From contig CAXTJQ010000005.1 in NCBI GenBank assembly GCA_964244725.1, positions 1 through 64,000 of the forward strand: a DNA stretch of 64,000 nucleotides. Direction: 5' to 3'. Source of the DNA: Kumtagia sp964244725 (lineage in GTDB: Bacteria; Pseudomonadota; Alphaproteobacteria; Rhizobiales; Rhizobiaceae). The position numbers and the translations under genes are program-made. Below the pieces are notes generated by a model. The model worked only from the letters and a program-made list of their open reading frames with translations. It did no database searches and had not been told where the DNA came from. Of this stretch, positions 1-9,043 are shown piece after piece (position 1 is the first letter of the stretch; each line of letters begins with the position of its first letter).

Positions 1-1184
1 TGGCCAACACCTTCATGCGCGCGCCCGGCGAGGCGGTCGGCACCTTCGCGCTGGAATGCGCGGTCGACGAACTTGCCGAGCAGATGGGGATGGACCCGGT
101 CGACCTGCGCATCCGCAACGAGCCTGACAAGGATCCAACGGAAGGCACGCCTTTCTCGTCGCGCCATATGGTCGAGGCATACCAGGCCGGCGCCGAGCGG
201 TTCGGCTGGAATAAACGGAACACGCGTCCCGGCAACCGGCGCGAGGGAGAATGGCTGGTCGGCATGGGCGTCGCGTCGGCCACCTATCCGTACCAACGCA
301 TGGCGGGCGGCGCGGCGCGGATCACGTTGACGAGCGACGGACATGCCGCGGTGGCCATTTCCGCGCACGAAATGGGGATGGGCACCGCCACGGTGCAGAC
401 GCAGGTCACCGCCGAGCGGCTCGGTCTGACGATGGACCAGGTCAGTTTCGCCTATGGCGATTCGACGCTGCCGGGCGTCGTGCTTGCCGGCGGCTCGCAG
501 CAGACCGCATCGATCGGCGCTTCGGTGATCGCGGCGCAGCATAAGCTGTTCGAAGAACTCCTGAAGCTGGCGGGCAATGACTCTCCCCTCGCCGGCCTCA
601 CCATGGCTGAGGTCGGCGGGATCGACGGCGGTCTTGGCAAGCTCGACGACGCGTCCTGCCACGAAAGCTACGCGTCGATCCTCGCGCGCGCGCGCCGCGA
701 CGAGGTGAGCGTCGAGGCCGAGGCGCCGCCGCCGCTCGAACTGATGCACTGGTCGATGCACTCCTACGGCGCGCAATTCGCGGAGGTCGCCGTCAATGCG
801 GTCACGGGCGAGGTGCGCGTGCGACGCTTCCTCGGCTCCTTCGATTGCGGCCGCATCCTCAACGCGAAGACCGCGGCAAGCCAGTTTCGCGGCGGCATCA
901 TCATGGGGCTCGGGCTGGCCTTGATGGAGCAGGCCGAGTTCGATCCCCGGTCGGGCCGGATCATGAACCCCAGTCTCGCCGAGTATCACATGCCGGTTCA
1001 CATGGACGTGCCCGAGATCGACGTGATCTGGACCGACATCGCCGATCCGCATTCGCCGATGGGGGCCCACGGCGTCGGCGAGATCGGCATCACCGGGGTT
1101 GCCGCCGCCGTGGCCAACGCGGTGTACAACGCCACGGGCAAGCGAGTGAGAGATCTGCCGATCACCCTGGACAAGCTGATGTGA
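1..1184 (+). CDS. Xanthine dehydrogenase-family molybdopterin-binding subunit, C-terminal part (cut by the left edge)
   Basis: The frame is open from the left edge and ends at the TGA at 1182-1184, so about 390 C-terminal residues are seen. They carry the large-subunit features of molybdenum hydroxylases (xanthine, aldehyde and CO dehydrogenase family): the MRAPGE substrate/cofactor segment near the edge, a GGSQQTASIGASV loop, GSFDCGRILN, and the near-terminal GAHGVGEIGITGVAAAVANA motif with its conserved Glu. Such subunits bind the Mo-pterin cofactor and hydroxylate purines, aldehydes or N-heterocycles, partnered by FAD and 2Fe-2S subunits, which here would lie outside the window to the left. 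The substrate cannot be read from this fragment. Adenine deaminase lies 4 kb away, but a purine link is only a guess. Confidence 0.9.
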   Translation, partial: ANTFMRAPGEAVGTFALECAVDELAEQMGMDPVDLRIRNEPDKDPTEGTPFSSRHMVEAYQAGAERFGWNKRNTRPGNRREGEWLVGMGVASATYPYQRMAGGAARITLTSDGHAAVAISAHEMGMGTATVQTQVTAERLGLTMDQVSFAYGDSTLPGVVLAGGSQQTASIGASVIAAQHKLFEELLKLAGNDSPLAGLTMAEVGGIDGGLGKLDDASCHESYASILARARRDEVSVEAEAPPPLELMHWSMHSYGAQFAEVAVNAVTGEVRVRRFLGSFDCGRILNAKTAASQFRGGIIMGLGLALMEQAEFDPRSGRIMNPSLAEYHMPVHMDVPEIDVIWTDIADPHSPMGAHGVGEIGITGVAAAVANAVYNATGKRVRDLPITLDKLM

Positions 1185-1187
1185 AAC

Positions 1188-1209
1188 GCGCCTCGTCCGC
1201 AGGAGGCGC
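1188..1209 (+). terminator. Hairpin just after the molybdenum hydroxylase gene
   Basis: Perfect 7-bp inverted repeat (GCGCCTC / GAGGCGC) with an 8-nt loop, starting 4 bases after the stop codon. It has no T tract, so it is only a candidate terminator or 3' end stabiliser. Confidence 0.35.
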
Positions 1210-1339
1210 TCCGATGCGATGCTGAACGAGCGGCCAGACATTGGCGTGCCTACCGCCGGGGCCGTCGCATCAGAAATTCGGCCAAGGCTATCGCGACGTT
1301 GGACGAGACCGACGCTTTCCCGGGCGGAACGACACCGGC

Positions 1340-1850
1340 TACCCGCGCTTGCCGGGCTTCTTTCGTTGAATTGTGCTCGCGACCCCAATGACGCGACGCA
1401 GCATGCCGGGTAACGACCCCGTGCGCATGTTGACGCGCCGGGAAAAATGGAACTTCGATTTGAAGCCGGGGCGGCAGGCGATTTCGGCGATCGGCAGCCC
1501 CGTCGATTGCAACAGCGCCACACCGGTCTCGACCCTGCGCCGCCACAGCATCTGCATCGGGCTGATGCCGAAATGATGCTGAAACAATCGCCGCATCGCG
1601 CTTGCGGACGCACCGAAGCGCTGGCGATATCTTGGAGCGCGATGTGGCTCCCCGATCCGGACGCATGTCATCTGTTCGACGGAACCGGCGCGGCGATGAA
1701 GCCAAGCGTCTGTCCCGAAAAGCGATGGACGGCTCGATAGAATTTGCGGGCACTCGCCCCCAGCGTTCGGCCAAACGCCACCATCCAACGGGCGCGCTCG
1801 GTATGGAACGAGCCGCCGGGTCCGGGCAAGACAGGCCGCGTGACCGTGCG
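1340..1850 (-). pseudogene. Decayed AraC-family transcription regulator
   Basis: No single frame spans this stretch, but two minus-strand frames join into an AraC-type C-terminal DNA-binding domain. One frame ends in IALQDIAS, the start of the first helix-turn-helix; the next begins FGASASAMRRLFQHHFG and continues through SPMQMLWRRRVE and the second helix-turn-helix LPIAEIACRPGFKSKFHFSR to the end near 1340. Adding one base near 1616-1622 restores the reading. The first frame also has a TGA at 1668-1670. The upstream part is truncated against the 3' end of the GGDEF/EAL gene. This is a nonfunctional remnant with a nonsense codon, a one-base deletion and a missing N-terminal domain. Confidence 0.65.
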
Positions 1851-1869
1851 CCATTGCGTGACGCTTCCA

Positions 1870-3882
1870 TCAGGCGGATCGCAGAACGGGAACGCCGCGG
1901 ACGACCGTCTTCGAGCGCCCGCGGAAAATCTCCGCCGGAACGGGATGGCCGACATGGTAGCCCTGGACGTGATCGATGCGATACTCGCGCATCAGCGCCA
2001 TCTGGTCGTCGGTCTCGACCCCTTCGACGAGAATCTTGTGACCGCGGTTGCGGACCAGGCCGATGATGTCCTGCAGCATCGCCTTGCCTTTCGGCAAGGC
2101 GCAGTCGTGAAGGAAGGAACGATCGATCTTGACGGTTTCGAAATCGATCAGGCGAAGCCACGACAGACCGGCGAAACCCGTGCCGAAATCGTCGAGCCAG
2201 ATTTTGATCCCCAGCAGCTTCAGGTCGCTGATGCAGCGCAGCAGGTCCGAATGCATCTCCATCTCCAGCCCTTCGGTGATCTCGAAGGCAAGCCTGCTGC
2301 CGGCCACGCCGGTTTCGTGCAGGATGGCTGCGACCGAGGCCGCGAAGCCCGGCGCCTTGAGCTGGATCGGGGAGACGTTGACGCTCACGACACGGACATG
2401 ATTGCCGGCCAGGAGATCGCGGCAAACGGTGCGTATCGCCCAGCGGCCGAGATCGAGGATGGCGCCCGTCCGTTCGGCGACCGGGATGAAGAGGCTGGGC
2501 GGAACCGACGTTCCGTCGAGCATTTTGAGACGCATCAGCGCCTCGACAGCTTCGATCCGGCCCGAGGCGACGGTCTGGATGGGCTGGTAGACGAGCGAGA
2601 CGAGATCCTGGCCGATGGCGATCTTCAGCAGCGCCGCGATATTCTCGCTTTCATCGCTGCTTTGAGGATCGTTCGGATCGAACAGACGCGCGCAGTTGCG
2701 GCCGCTCGCTTTCGCCCCGTAGAGCGCGCGATCGGCCTCGTGGATGATCTTCTCCAGTTTCGAACCGGCCTGGTTGCGGGTGAAGGCCGCGCCGACGCTC
2801 ACCGTGACGACGGACATGCCGTCGCGGCGCTGCTCGTGCAGCAAGGACAGTTCCTCGACGGTCCTACAAATGGCCTCGGCGAGCCCCGCCACCTGTTCCC
2901 GCTTCTGCAGCCGGGCGATGACGATGAATTCCTCGCCGCCATAGCGGCCGATCGAACCGCCGCGCTTCTTGATCATCGCGCTGAGCGCGTCGGCGACGAG
3001 GACGAGACAGCGATCGCCTTCCTGGTGTCCGTAGCAGTCATTGTATCGCTTGAAGAAATCGACGTCGATCAGAATCGCGGCGAAGCTGCTCCCGTTCTGC
3101 TGCCAGTCGCTCCAATGGTCGCGCAGCTTCTGGTCGATGGACCGACGATTTTCCAGCCCCGTCAGCGGGTCGGTGTTCGACAACCGCAGCAGCGCCTTGC
3201 CGCGCTCCGTCGCCTCGGTCTGCTGAAGTCGCGCCTCATGCGCGTTGAGGAAGACGTTGTAACGCTCCCGGTTCAGTTTCCAGTTCACGTAGGACGTGAA
3301 CACGAAACAGGAGACGTAGAACGTTCCGAATGCGAGCTTGTAAGGTTCGGTCGCCGGAAAGAAGAAGAGAATGGACACGAAAAAGATCGTCAGGACGATT
3401 CCGGAGGCGATAACGGACAGACGGAACGGGAAGCTGAAGAACAGATTGGCGCCCATCATGAAGATGGCCCCGAAGACCATGTAGTAGGACATGCTTTCCG
3501 TCTGGGCCGTCATGATCGAAGGACAAAGCCAGCTCAGGTAACCGAACACCAGCGCGGCGGCGCAGGTCGCGTCCAGTCGGTCCGATCTCACCTTCAGCCG
3601 AATCTGGGCTTCGAAGATCGAGATCGCGACGACGCCGAAAATGAAGCGCGCGGCGATGGTATAGGGCGCGACGTCCGGGATCAGGAGCAGATCGGTGATC
3701 GAGAACAGCAGATAGACGATGAAGGAAAGCCAGATGCCCTGCCTGGTCGCGTGCTTTCGACCCGCTTCGCGCTCCTCGCGGTAGAGCGCGCGCAGGTCAC
3801 CCAACCGGACCTCGCCGAGCAGGGGGGGTCGATTCTCTTCAACTCGATCGCCCGGCCCGTGCGTCGTGCACTGATCCAACAA
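1870..3882 (-). CDS. Membrane-bound GGDEF/EAL diguanylate cyclase/phosphodiesterase
   Basis: Cyclic-di-GMP turnover protein of about 670 residues. The N-terminal third has roughly six hydrophobic segments (about residues 50-190), followed by a GGDEF domain with an intact catalytic signature in the form GGEEF (near residue 315) and an EAL domain with VEALMRL, NVSPIQL, DDFGTGFAGLSWL, KIDRSF and EGVET. Key residues of both activities look present, so which one dominates cannot be told. The start is uncertain: the furthest in-frame start is TTG at 3882, no in-frame ATG precedes the membrane part, and a run of seven C residues (coding strand, near 3822-3829) lies in the N-terminal segment. It is divergent from a PhcB-like methyltransferase gene, with a 296-base gap in which I see no clear sites. 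Confidence 0.9.
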   Translation of the reverse strand: MLDQCTTHGPGDRVEENRPPLLGEVRLGDLRALYREEREAGRKHATRQGIWLSFIVYLLFSITDLLLIPDVAPYTIAARFIFGVVAISIFEAQIRLKVRSDRLDATCAAALVFGYLSWLCPSIMTAQTESMSYYMVFGAIFMMGANLFFSFPFRLSVIASGIVLTIFFVSILFFFPATEPYKLAFGTFYVSCFVFTSYVNWKLNRERYNVFLNAHEARLQQTEATERGKALLRLSNTDPLTGLENRRSIDQKLRDHWSDWQQNGSSFAAILIDVDFFKRYNDCYGHQEGDRCLVLVADALSAMIKKRGGSIGRYGGEEFIVIARLQKREQVAGLAEAICRTVEELSLLHEQRRDGMSVVTVSVGAAFTRNQAGSKLEKIIHEADRALYGAKASGRNCARLFDPNDPQSSDESENIAALLKIAIGQDLVSLVYQPIQTVASGRIEAVEALMRLKMLDGTSVPPSLFIPVAERTGAILDLGRWAIRTVCRDLLAGNHVRVVSVNVSPIQLKAPGFAASVAAILHETGVAGSRLAFEITEGLEMEMHSDLLRCISDLKLLGIKIWLDDFGTGFAGLSWLRLIDFETVKIDRSFLHDCALPKGKAMLQDIIGLVRNRGHKILVEGVETDDQMALMREYRIDHVQGYHVGHPVPAEIFRGRSKTVVRGVPVLRSA

Positions 3883-4178
3883 TTGCGCCCCGCTCTACGA
3901 AAATCGTTGTCGCCTCCTGGCGATGAACCTGCCCGGATATCTGAAGACTTCCTTGACTTCATACTCGCCAGCGACGCGGACGCGCGCATCAGGCCGACGG
4001 TAAGCGCAAACCGAAGAAATTTCCGTTAAAATAAGGCAGGGATTTCAGTGCGACCCTGGTCGGCGCCTGGCGCCGGTTTCGGAATACCTCATTTTTCCAG
4101 ACAAAATGGCGCATCGCAGGCGACGCGCGCACATCCTAGAAATATGGTTAACGTTCTGTCAGCCGATGGTGTTCAGCG

Positions 4179-5276
4179 TTGAGTCAAATGCAATTCATGT
4201 TCGATGGCGAAAGTCTCATAACTCCCGAATTGATCGCCGAGGAATCCGTCTCGTCGAGGGCGCGCGGCCACGACGAGCAAATCGCCATCGGGAAGGCGCG
4301 GTTGGCGCTCGCGCTGCAGATGGCTCGGCAACGGCTTGCGAGCGGCAGCGAGCCGGCCGCGGCCGTTCAGGGGCTGGCCGCGGATTTGCACCGGACGCGG
4401 ACCAGCTTCGACCCAAGCGTCTGGTACGACCTGGTGCCGGTCGTTCAGAACCATCCGATCGCCGCACTCCTCCTGCAGGACCCGTTCACCCGATGGTCGT
4501 TCGAAAAGCCGAGGGGCTACTCCGGCGACGCCCATTTGCTCGATTTCATCTATGGCCACCCGAGCATCGCCGAAGACATCGGGAAGGCGACCGCGCTGGG
4601 GCGGGCATTGTACGGCATCACGAGCGAATCGGCTTCTTCGAGCGCCGTGCGGGAGCGACGCGACCTGCTCACGCGGCATGTCGACGCGATCGCCGCGGCG
4701 CGCGGACCCGATACGGAGATCCTGACGATCGCCGCCGGGCATCTGCGCGAGGCCAACCGGTCGGTCGCGCTGCGGGAAAGGCGGATCCAGCGGTGGATCG
4801 CGCTCGATCAGGACCCCTTGAGCGTCGGGTCGATCACGCGCGATTTCCACGGAACATGCGTCGAGGCCATCGACGGTTCGGTCCGGGGCCTTCTGACCAA
4901 CGCCTATCCCATCGGCCGGTTCGACTTCATCTACGCGGCCGGCCTCTACGACTACCTCGCGCGGAATGTGGCGATCAGGCTCACGCAAACCTGCCTGCGG
5001 ATGTTAAAGCCGGACGGCGTCCTGCTTTTCGCCAATTTCGCGCCGGACATGACCGACGACGGCTACATGGAGACCTTCATGAACTGGGCGCTGCTGCTGC
5101 GCTCCGAAACCGATATCTGGGACATCATCAACGCGAGCGTCGATCGAAATGCGGTCGATGCCGCCGTGCATTTCGGCGCGAACCGGAACATCGTGTACGG
5201 AACGCTGTCGAAGCGGTCGTCAGAGGAAAGGCGTTCGGGGGCAGTCGCCGCCGCAGGCGCGGCGCCGCAGGCGTGA
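4179..5276 (+). CDS. SAM-dependent methyltransferase-like protein, PhcB (3-hydroxypalmitate methyl ester synthesis) type
   Basis: A 365-residue protein with the KPRGYSGDAHLLDFIYG motif (around residues 110-126) seen in the methyltransferase family annotated as extracellular-factor 3-hydroxypalmitic acid methyl ester biosynthesis protein (PhcB type). A Rossmann-like core follows: TEILTIAAGHLREANRS resembles motif I, RWIALDQDP holds the acidic residue expected at the end of strand 2, and FDFIYAAGLYDYL and MLKPDGVLLFANF resemble later strands. The motif-I loop is atypical, so SAM binding is inferred. Start is TTG at 4179 or the in-frame ATG at 4188. Being divergent from a c-di-GMP enzyme suggests a signalling link, but no cognate receptor genes (phcS/phcR type) are seen. 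Substrate unproven. Confidence 0.65.
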   Translation: MSQMQFMFDGESLITPELIAEESVSSRARGHDEQIAIGKARLALALQMARQRLASGSEPAAAVQGLAADLHRTRTSFDPSVWYDLVPVVQNHPIAALLLQDPFTRWSFEKPRGYSGDAHLLDFIYGHPSIAEDIGKATALGRALYGITSESASSSAVRERRDLLTRHVDAIAAARGPDTEILTIAAGHLREANRSVALRERRIQRWIALDQDPLSVGSITRDFHGTCVEAIDGSVRGLLTNAYPIGRFDFIYAAGLYDYLARNVAIRLTQTCLRMLKPDGVLLFANFAPDMTDDGYMETFMNWALLLRSETDIWDIINASVDRNAVDAAVHFGANRNIVYGTLSKRSSEERRSGAVAAAGAAPQA

Positions 5277-5364
5277 TGGCGTCGTCCGCTTCACGCCAGG
5301 CCTATCGAACTGTTTTTACTTGACGCGATCGCATCGAGGCGGTCCGGCACCGGAGGAAGCGATC

Positions 5365-7170
5365 ATGCCAAGACTCACCCGTTTTTCCGTCGCGCCGCTG
5401 GCCGGCATGACGAGGCGTCTGGCCGATGTCGCGTCCGGCCGCGCCGACCCAGACCTGGTCATCGCCGGCGCGCGCGCGCTTTCGACCTATTCGGAGCGCA
5501 TCCTGCCCGAGCGCGAGATCTGGATTTCGGGCGGCCGCATCGCCGCCGTCAAGCCTTCCGGCAGCCATCGCGGCGGTGCGAGGACCTACGACGCCAGGGG
5601 CGGCATCGTCGCGCCCGGCCTTGTCGATCCGCACATCCACATCGAATCGAGCATGGTCACGGCCTGCGCCTATGCGGAAGCCGCGCTGCTCAACGGCACC
5701 ACGACGATCTTCTGCGACAGCCACGAGATCGGCAACGTCATGGACGTCGCCGGCGTGGAGGCGATGCTGGAGGATGCGCGGCAGGCGCCGCTGTCGATCT
5801 TCCTGACCGTGCCGAGCACGGTGCCCGCCACCTCGCCGAAGCTCGAAACGGCGGGTGGCGACCTGACCGCGGCCAAGATCGCCGCCCTGTTCGACAAATG
5901 GCCGGAGGCCGTCGCGCTCGGCGAGAAGATGGATTTCGTCCAGGTCGCGATGGGCGATGAGCGCAGCCATGCGATCCTGGCGTCGGCGCTGTCGCGCGGT
6001 CGCCCGGTGTCCGGCCATGTCTACGGACGCGAATTCGTCTCGGCCTATGCCGCGTCGGGCGTCACCGACACGCATGAGGCGATCGACCGCGACATCGCCG
6101 ACGACATGCTGGAGGCCGGCATCTGGCTGTTTCTGCGCGGCGGACCGCCAACGACGCCGTGGCACAGCCTGCCGCAGGCGATCCGGACGATCACCGAACT
6201 CGGCGCCTCGCACAAGCGGGTCGCGGTCTGCACCGACGACCGCGACGCCGACGATCTGATGCTGTTCGGCCTCGACTGGGTGACGCGCGAGGCGATCAAG
6301 GCCGGCATGACGCCGGAACAGGCCTGGTCGATGGGCTCGCTGCATGGGGCGACGCGCTTCGGCATGGAGGGCGAGATCGGCGGCCTGGGCGGCGGCAGGC
6401 GCGCCGATCTGGTGCTGCTCGACGATCGCTTTGACCCGGTCAGCACCTGGTATGGCGGGGAACTCGTGGTCGACGGCGGCCAGATCACGCCGCTGCTCGA
6501 CCAGGCGCTGTCGTCGCGCTACCAATACCCCGAAGCGGCATTTCATACCGTCAAGCTGCCGAAGGCGGTTCGTCTGACGCCGGACCTGCCGACCACTCCC
6601 GTCGTCGCCCATGCGATCAAGACGGAGCTTCCGGGCATCACCCTTGGCCACGTCGCCGTCAAGCTCGATCCGGCGAACGACTGGCAAACGCATTTCGACC
6701 GGCACGGCCTCTGCTTCGTCACCGTGGTCGAGCGCCACGGCAAGTCCGACGGGAATGTCGCGCACGGCCTGCTGAAGAACTTCACGTTGGCCAAGGGCGC
6801 GGTCGCCTCGTCGGTCGGCCACGACAGCCACAACGTCATCATCGCCGGGACCAACGAAGCCGACATGGAGGTGGCGTTGCGCGCCATCGAAGAGACGCAG
6901 GGCGGCGTCTGCGTGGTGATGGACGGCGTCGTCACCGCGATGACGCCGCTGCCGATCGCGGGTCTTCTGTCGGACAAGCGGGTGACCGAGGTCGCCGAGC
7001 AGGTCCGGGCGCTGAAGGTCGAATGGGAAAAGGCAGGGTGTTCCATCCCCTATATGGGATTCAACCTGATCCCACTCTCCGTCATCCCCGAAATCCGGAT
7101 CACCGACATGGGGCTCGTGCTGGTGCCGGAGATGGAGATCGCGCCGCTGTTCGAGGTCGCCGGAGCGTAG
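5365..7170 (+). CDS. ade: Adenine deaminase
   Basis: A 601-residue cytosolic amidohydrolase that converts adenine to hypoxanthine and ammonia in purine salvage (EC 3.5.4.2). The metal motif PHIHIESSM lies near residue 92, with the family-typical FCDSHEIGNV, the Asp of TDDRDADDLM, and VGHDSHNVI in the C-terminal domain; the length is typical. The ATG at 5365 is chosen because a GGAGGA ribosome-binding site stands 8 bases upstream; the frame is open further upstream but that part has no family similarity. It ends inside a strong hairpin shared with the convergent SDR gene. Confidence 0.95.
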   Translation: MPRLTRFSVAPLAGMTRRLADVASGRADPDLVIAGARALSTYSERILPEREIWISGGRIAAVKPSGSHRGGARTYDARGGIVAPGLVDPHIHIESSMVTACAYAEAALLNGTTTIFCDSHEIGNVMDVAGVEAMLEDARQAPLSIFLTVPSTVPATSPKLETAGGDLTAAKIAALFDKWPEAVALGEKMDFVQVAMGDERSHAILASALSRGRPVSGHVYGREFVSAYAASGVTDTHEAIDRDIADDMLEAGIWLFLRGGPPTTPWHSLPQAIRTITELGASHKRVAVCTDDRDADDLMLFGLDWVTREAIKAGMTPEQAWSMGSLHGATRFGMEGEIGGLGGGRRADLVLLDDRFDPVSTWYGGELVVDGGQITPLLDQALSSRYQYPEAAFHTVKLPKAVRLTPDLPTTPVVAHAIKTELPGITLGHVAVKLDPANDWQTHFDRHGLCFVTVVERHGKSDGNVAHGLLKNFTLAKGAVASSVGHDSHNVIIAGTNEADMEVALRAIEETQGGVCVVMDGVVTAMTPLPIAGLLSDKRVTEVAEQVRALKVEWEKAGCSIPYMGFNLIPLSVIPEIRITDMGLVLVPEMEIAPLFEVAGA

Positions 7171-7191
7171 GGCAGGCCCTACGCTCCGGCG
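7158..7191. terminator. 15-bp perfect hairpin at a convergent gene junction
   Basis: A perfect 15-base-pair stem with a CAGG loop covers the last codons and stop of ade and ends 9 bases before the stop of the convergent SDR gene. It has no T tract. The position suggests a bidirectional transcription stop or mRNA end protection. Confidence 0.6.
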
Positions 7192-7199
7192 GACGCGCA

Positions 7200-8078
7200 T
7201 CAGCGTTCGAAATAGGCGGGATCGGCAAGGTCTTCGAGCAGACCGAGAGCCGTCGGCCGCCAGCCGAGCAGCGCCCGGGTGCGCGCGCTGGACGCCGGCA
7301 TGTCGGCGCCCGCAAAGCCCGCGAACCAGCCGAAATGGCTGGCGTCACGAGGTTCGACGGGGAGCCCCAGATGGCGGCCGAGCGCCGCGGCTATGTCCTT
7401 GAAGGCGATGCCCTCCTCGGCTGCGGCGTGATAGGCGGGTTCGGTTGCTCCCTGTTCCAGCGCGAGGCGGTAGAGGCGGGCGGCGTCGAGCCGATGCACC
7501 GCGGGCCAGCGGTTGAGGCCATCGCCGATATAGGCGGAGACGCCCTTTTCCCGTGCAAGGTCGGCGAGGATCCGCATGAAGCCGTGATCGCCCACGCCGT
7601 GGACCGAAGGCGCGAGCCTGACGGTCGAGGCGCGCATGCGGCGGTCGCGAAGCTCGATGGCAGCGGCCTCCGATTGGCGCGGATAGGATGGATCGGACGC
7701 GGGCATGTCGGTTTCGGCAGCCACGCGCCCCGGCGCGAGCAAGGCGACGCCGGAGGTGATCAGGAACGGCTTGTCCGACCCTTCGATCGCCTCGCCCAAG
7801 GCTTCGATGGCGCGCCGGTCCTGCTCGCTGTTTTCGGCGAACTTCGAAAAGTCGTGGTTGAACGCGGTGTGGATGACGGCGTCGGCGTATCCGGCGGCCC
7901 GCCGCAGCACCTCCAGATCGTCGAGCGAGCCAAGGACGGCGTCCGCTCCCTTGGCCCGTAGCGCGGCCGCCTTGTCCTCTGCGCGCGCAAGGCCACTGAC
8001 CCGATGGCCGGCGCCGAGCAGGTCCGCGACCAGCACCGAGCCCACCCATCCGGTCGCTCCCGTTACGAAAACATGCAT
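7200..8078 (-). CDS. NAD(P)-dependent SDR/epimerase-family oxidoreductase
   Basis: An extended short-chain dehydrogenase of 292 residues. The N-terminal VFVTGATGWVGS is the nucleotide-binding Rossmann loop and DAVIHTAF follows at strand 4. The usual YxxxK pair is not plain (the region after SGVALLAPG has only SYPRQSEAAAIEL), so it belongs to the atypical group of yeast YMR315-like or NmrA-like SDRs whose substrates are mostly unknown. The ATG at 8078 is preferred over GTG at 8081 because GGAG lies 7 bases upstream of it. It is divergent from an XRE regulator that probably controls it. Confidence 0.8.
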   Translation of the reverse strand: MHVFVTGATGWVGSVLVADLLGAGHRVSGLARAEDKAAALRAKGADAVLGSLDDLEVLRRAAGYADAVIHTAFNHDFSKFAENSEQDRRAIEALGEAIEGSDKPFLITSGVALLAPGRVAAETDMPASDPSYPRQSEAAAIELRDRRMRASTVRLAPSVHGVGDHGFMRILADLAREKGVSAYIGDGLNRWPAVHRLDAARLYRLALEQGATEPAYHAAAEEGIAFKDIAAALGRHLGLPVEPRDASHFGWFAGFAGADMPASSARTRALLGWRPTALGLLEDLADPAYFER

Positions 8079-8144
8079 CACTGATCTCCGATGTTCGTGA
8101 GCGACACATATTTGTCGGTAAGCTATGATGGTAAAGTAGTGATC

Positions 8145-8158
8145 TTATCCCGGTATAA
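8145..8158. promoter_or_regulatory. Candidate operator between the SDR and XRE genes
   Basis: Near-perfect 14-base palindrome TTATCCCGGTATAA (6 of 7 pairs match) ending 18 bases before the XRE start. A wider inverted repeat TATGAT (8124-8129) / ATCATA (8159-8164) frames it. The setting, between a divergent regulator and enzyme, suggests the binding site of the regulator; untested. Confidence 0.4.
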
Positions 8159-8176
8159 ATCATAACAGGTTGACGA

Positions 8177-9004
8177 ATGTCCGACGCATCCTCCCTCAGC
8201 CTGTACCTCAAGGACCGGCGCGCGAGGCTGGATGCCGGCGCGCTCGGCTTTTCCGGCTCGCGTCGCCGCACGCCGGGGCTGCGCCGCGAAGAAGTGGCGC
8301 AACGCGCCAACATCAGCGCGACATGGTACACATGGCTCGAACAAGGCCGCGGCGGCGCGCCGTCGGCGGACGTGCTCGACCGGATCGCACGCGCGCTGAT
8401 GCTGACCGAGGTCGAGCGCGAACATCTTTACATGCTGGGGCTCGGACGCGCTCCCGAGGTTCGATACCGGCCGCGGGAGGGCGTAACGCCGCGGCTGCAG
8501 CGCGTGCTCGACGCGATGGAGGCGACGCCGGCGCTGATCCGCACGGTGACCTGGGACGTGGTGGCGTGGAACCGGGCGGCGGCCGCCGTGCTCACCGACT
8601 ACGGCGCGCTGCCGCCCAAGCAGCGAAACGTGCTTCGGATTCTGTTCCTCGATCCGAACGCGCGGGCGCGCCAGTTCGACTGGGAGGGGGTCGCGCGCTA
8701 CGTGGTCGCCGTCTTCAGGGCGGACGCGGCCCGCTCGGGCGCCACCGAAGAGGCGCTGCGGCTTGCCGACGAACTCGGCCGCGCGAGCCCCGAATTCGCG
8801 GCGATGTGGCGCGACAACGATGTCCGCGAATTCGGCGAAGGGGTGAAGCGCTTGCGGCATCCCGTGCTCGGCGAGATCGCGCTGGAATATTCGGCCTTCG
8901 CGGTCGATGGCCGGCCCGATCTGGCGCTCCTCGTCTATAATCCTGCGACCAGCCTCGACGCGCAGCACGTGAAATCCCTGATGCAGGGAGAGCCGGCGGC
9001 ATAG
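8177..9004 (+). CDS. XRE-type helix-turn-helix regulator with MmyB-like ligand-binding domain
   Basis: A 275-residue cytosolic transcription regulator. Residues about 8-80 form an XRE helix-turn-helix with the RRRTPGLRREEVAQRA segment and SATWYTWLEQGR, which are typical of the family carrying a C-terminal MmyB-like (PAS-related) sensor. The C-terminal part contains TWDVVAWNRAA, RFADxR-like spacing and a final NPATSLDAQHVKSL, as in that family. These regulators usually sit divergent to one dehydrogenase gene, as here with the SDR gene. The ligand is unknown. Confidence 0.9.
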   Translation: MSDASSLSLYLKDRRARLDAGALGFSGSRRRTPGLRREEVAQRANISATWYTWLEQGRGGAPSADVLDRIARALMLTEVEREHLYMLGLGRAPEVRYRPREGVTPRLQRVLDAMEATPALIRTVTWDVVAWNRAAAAVLTDYGALPPKQRNVLRILFLDPNARARQFDWEGVARYVVAVFRADAARSGATEEALRLADELGRASPEFAAMWRDNDVREFGEGVKRLRHPVLGEIALEYSAFAVDGRPDLALLVYNPATSLDAQHVKSLMQGEPAA

Positions 9005-9043
9005 CGCGCTTCACGATCTTCGGGCAGACGATCCGATGTGGCC

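Noticed and set aside
1744..4029. Plus-strand open frame of 761 codons opposite the GGDEF/EAL gene
   Set aside because: It is antisense to a well-supported gene, made by high-GC codon bias, and its translation has no domain-like pattern.
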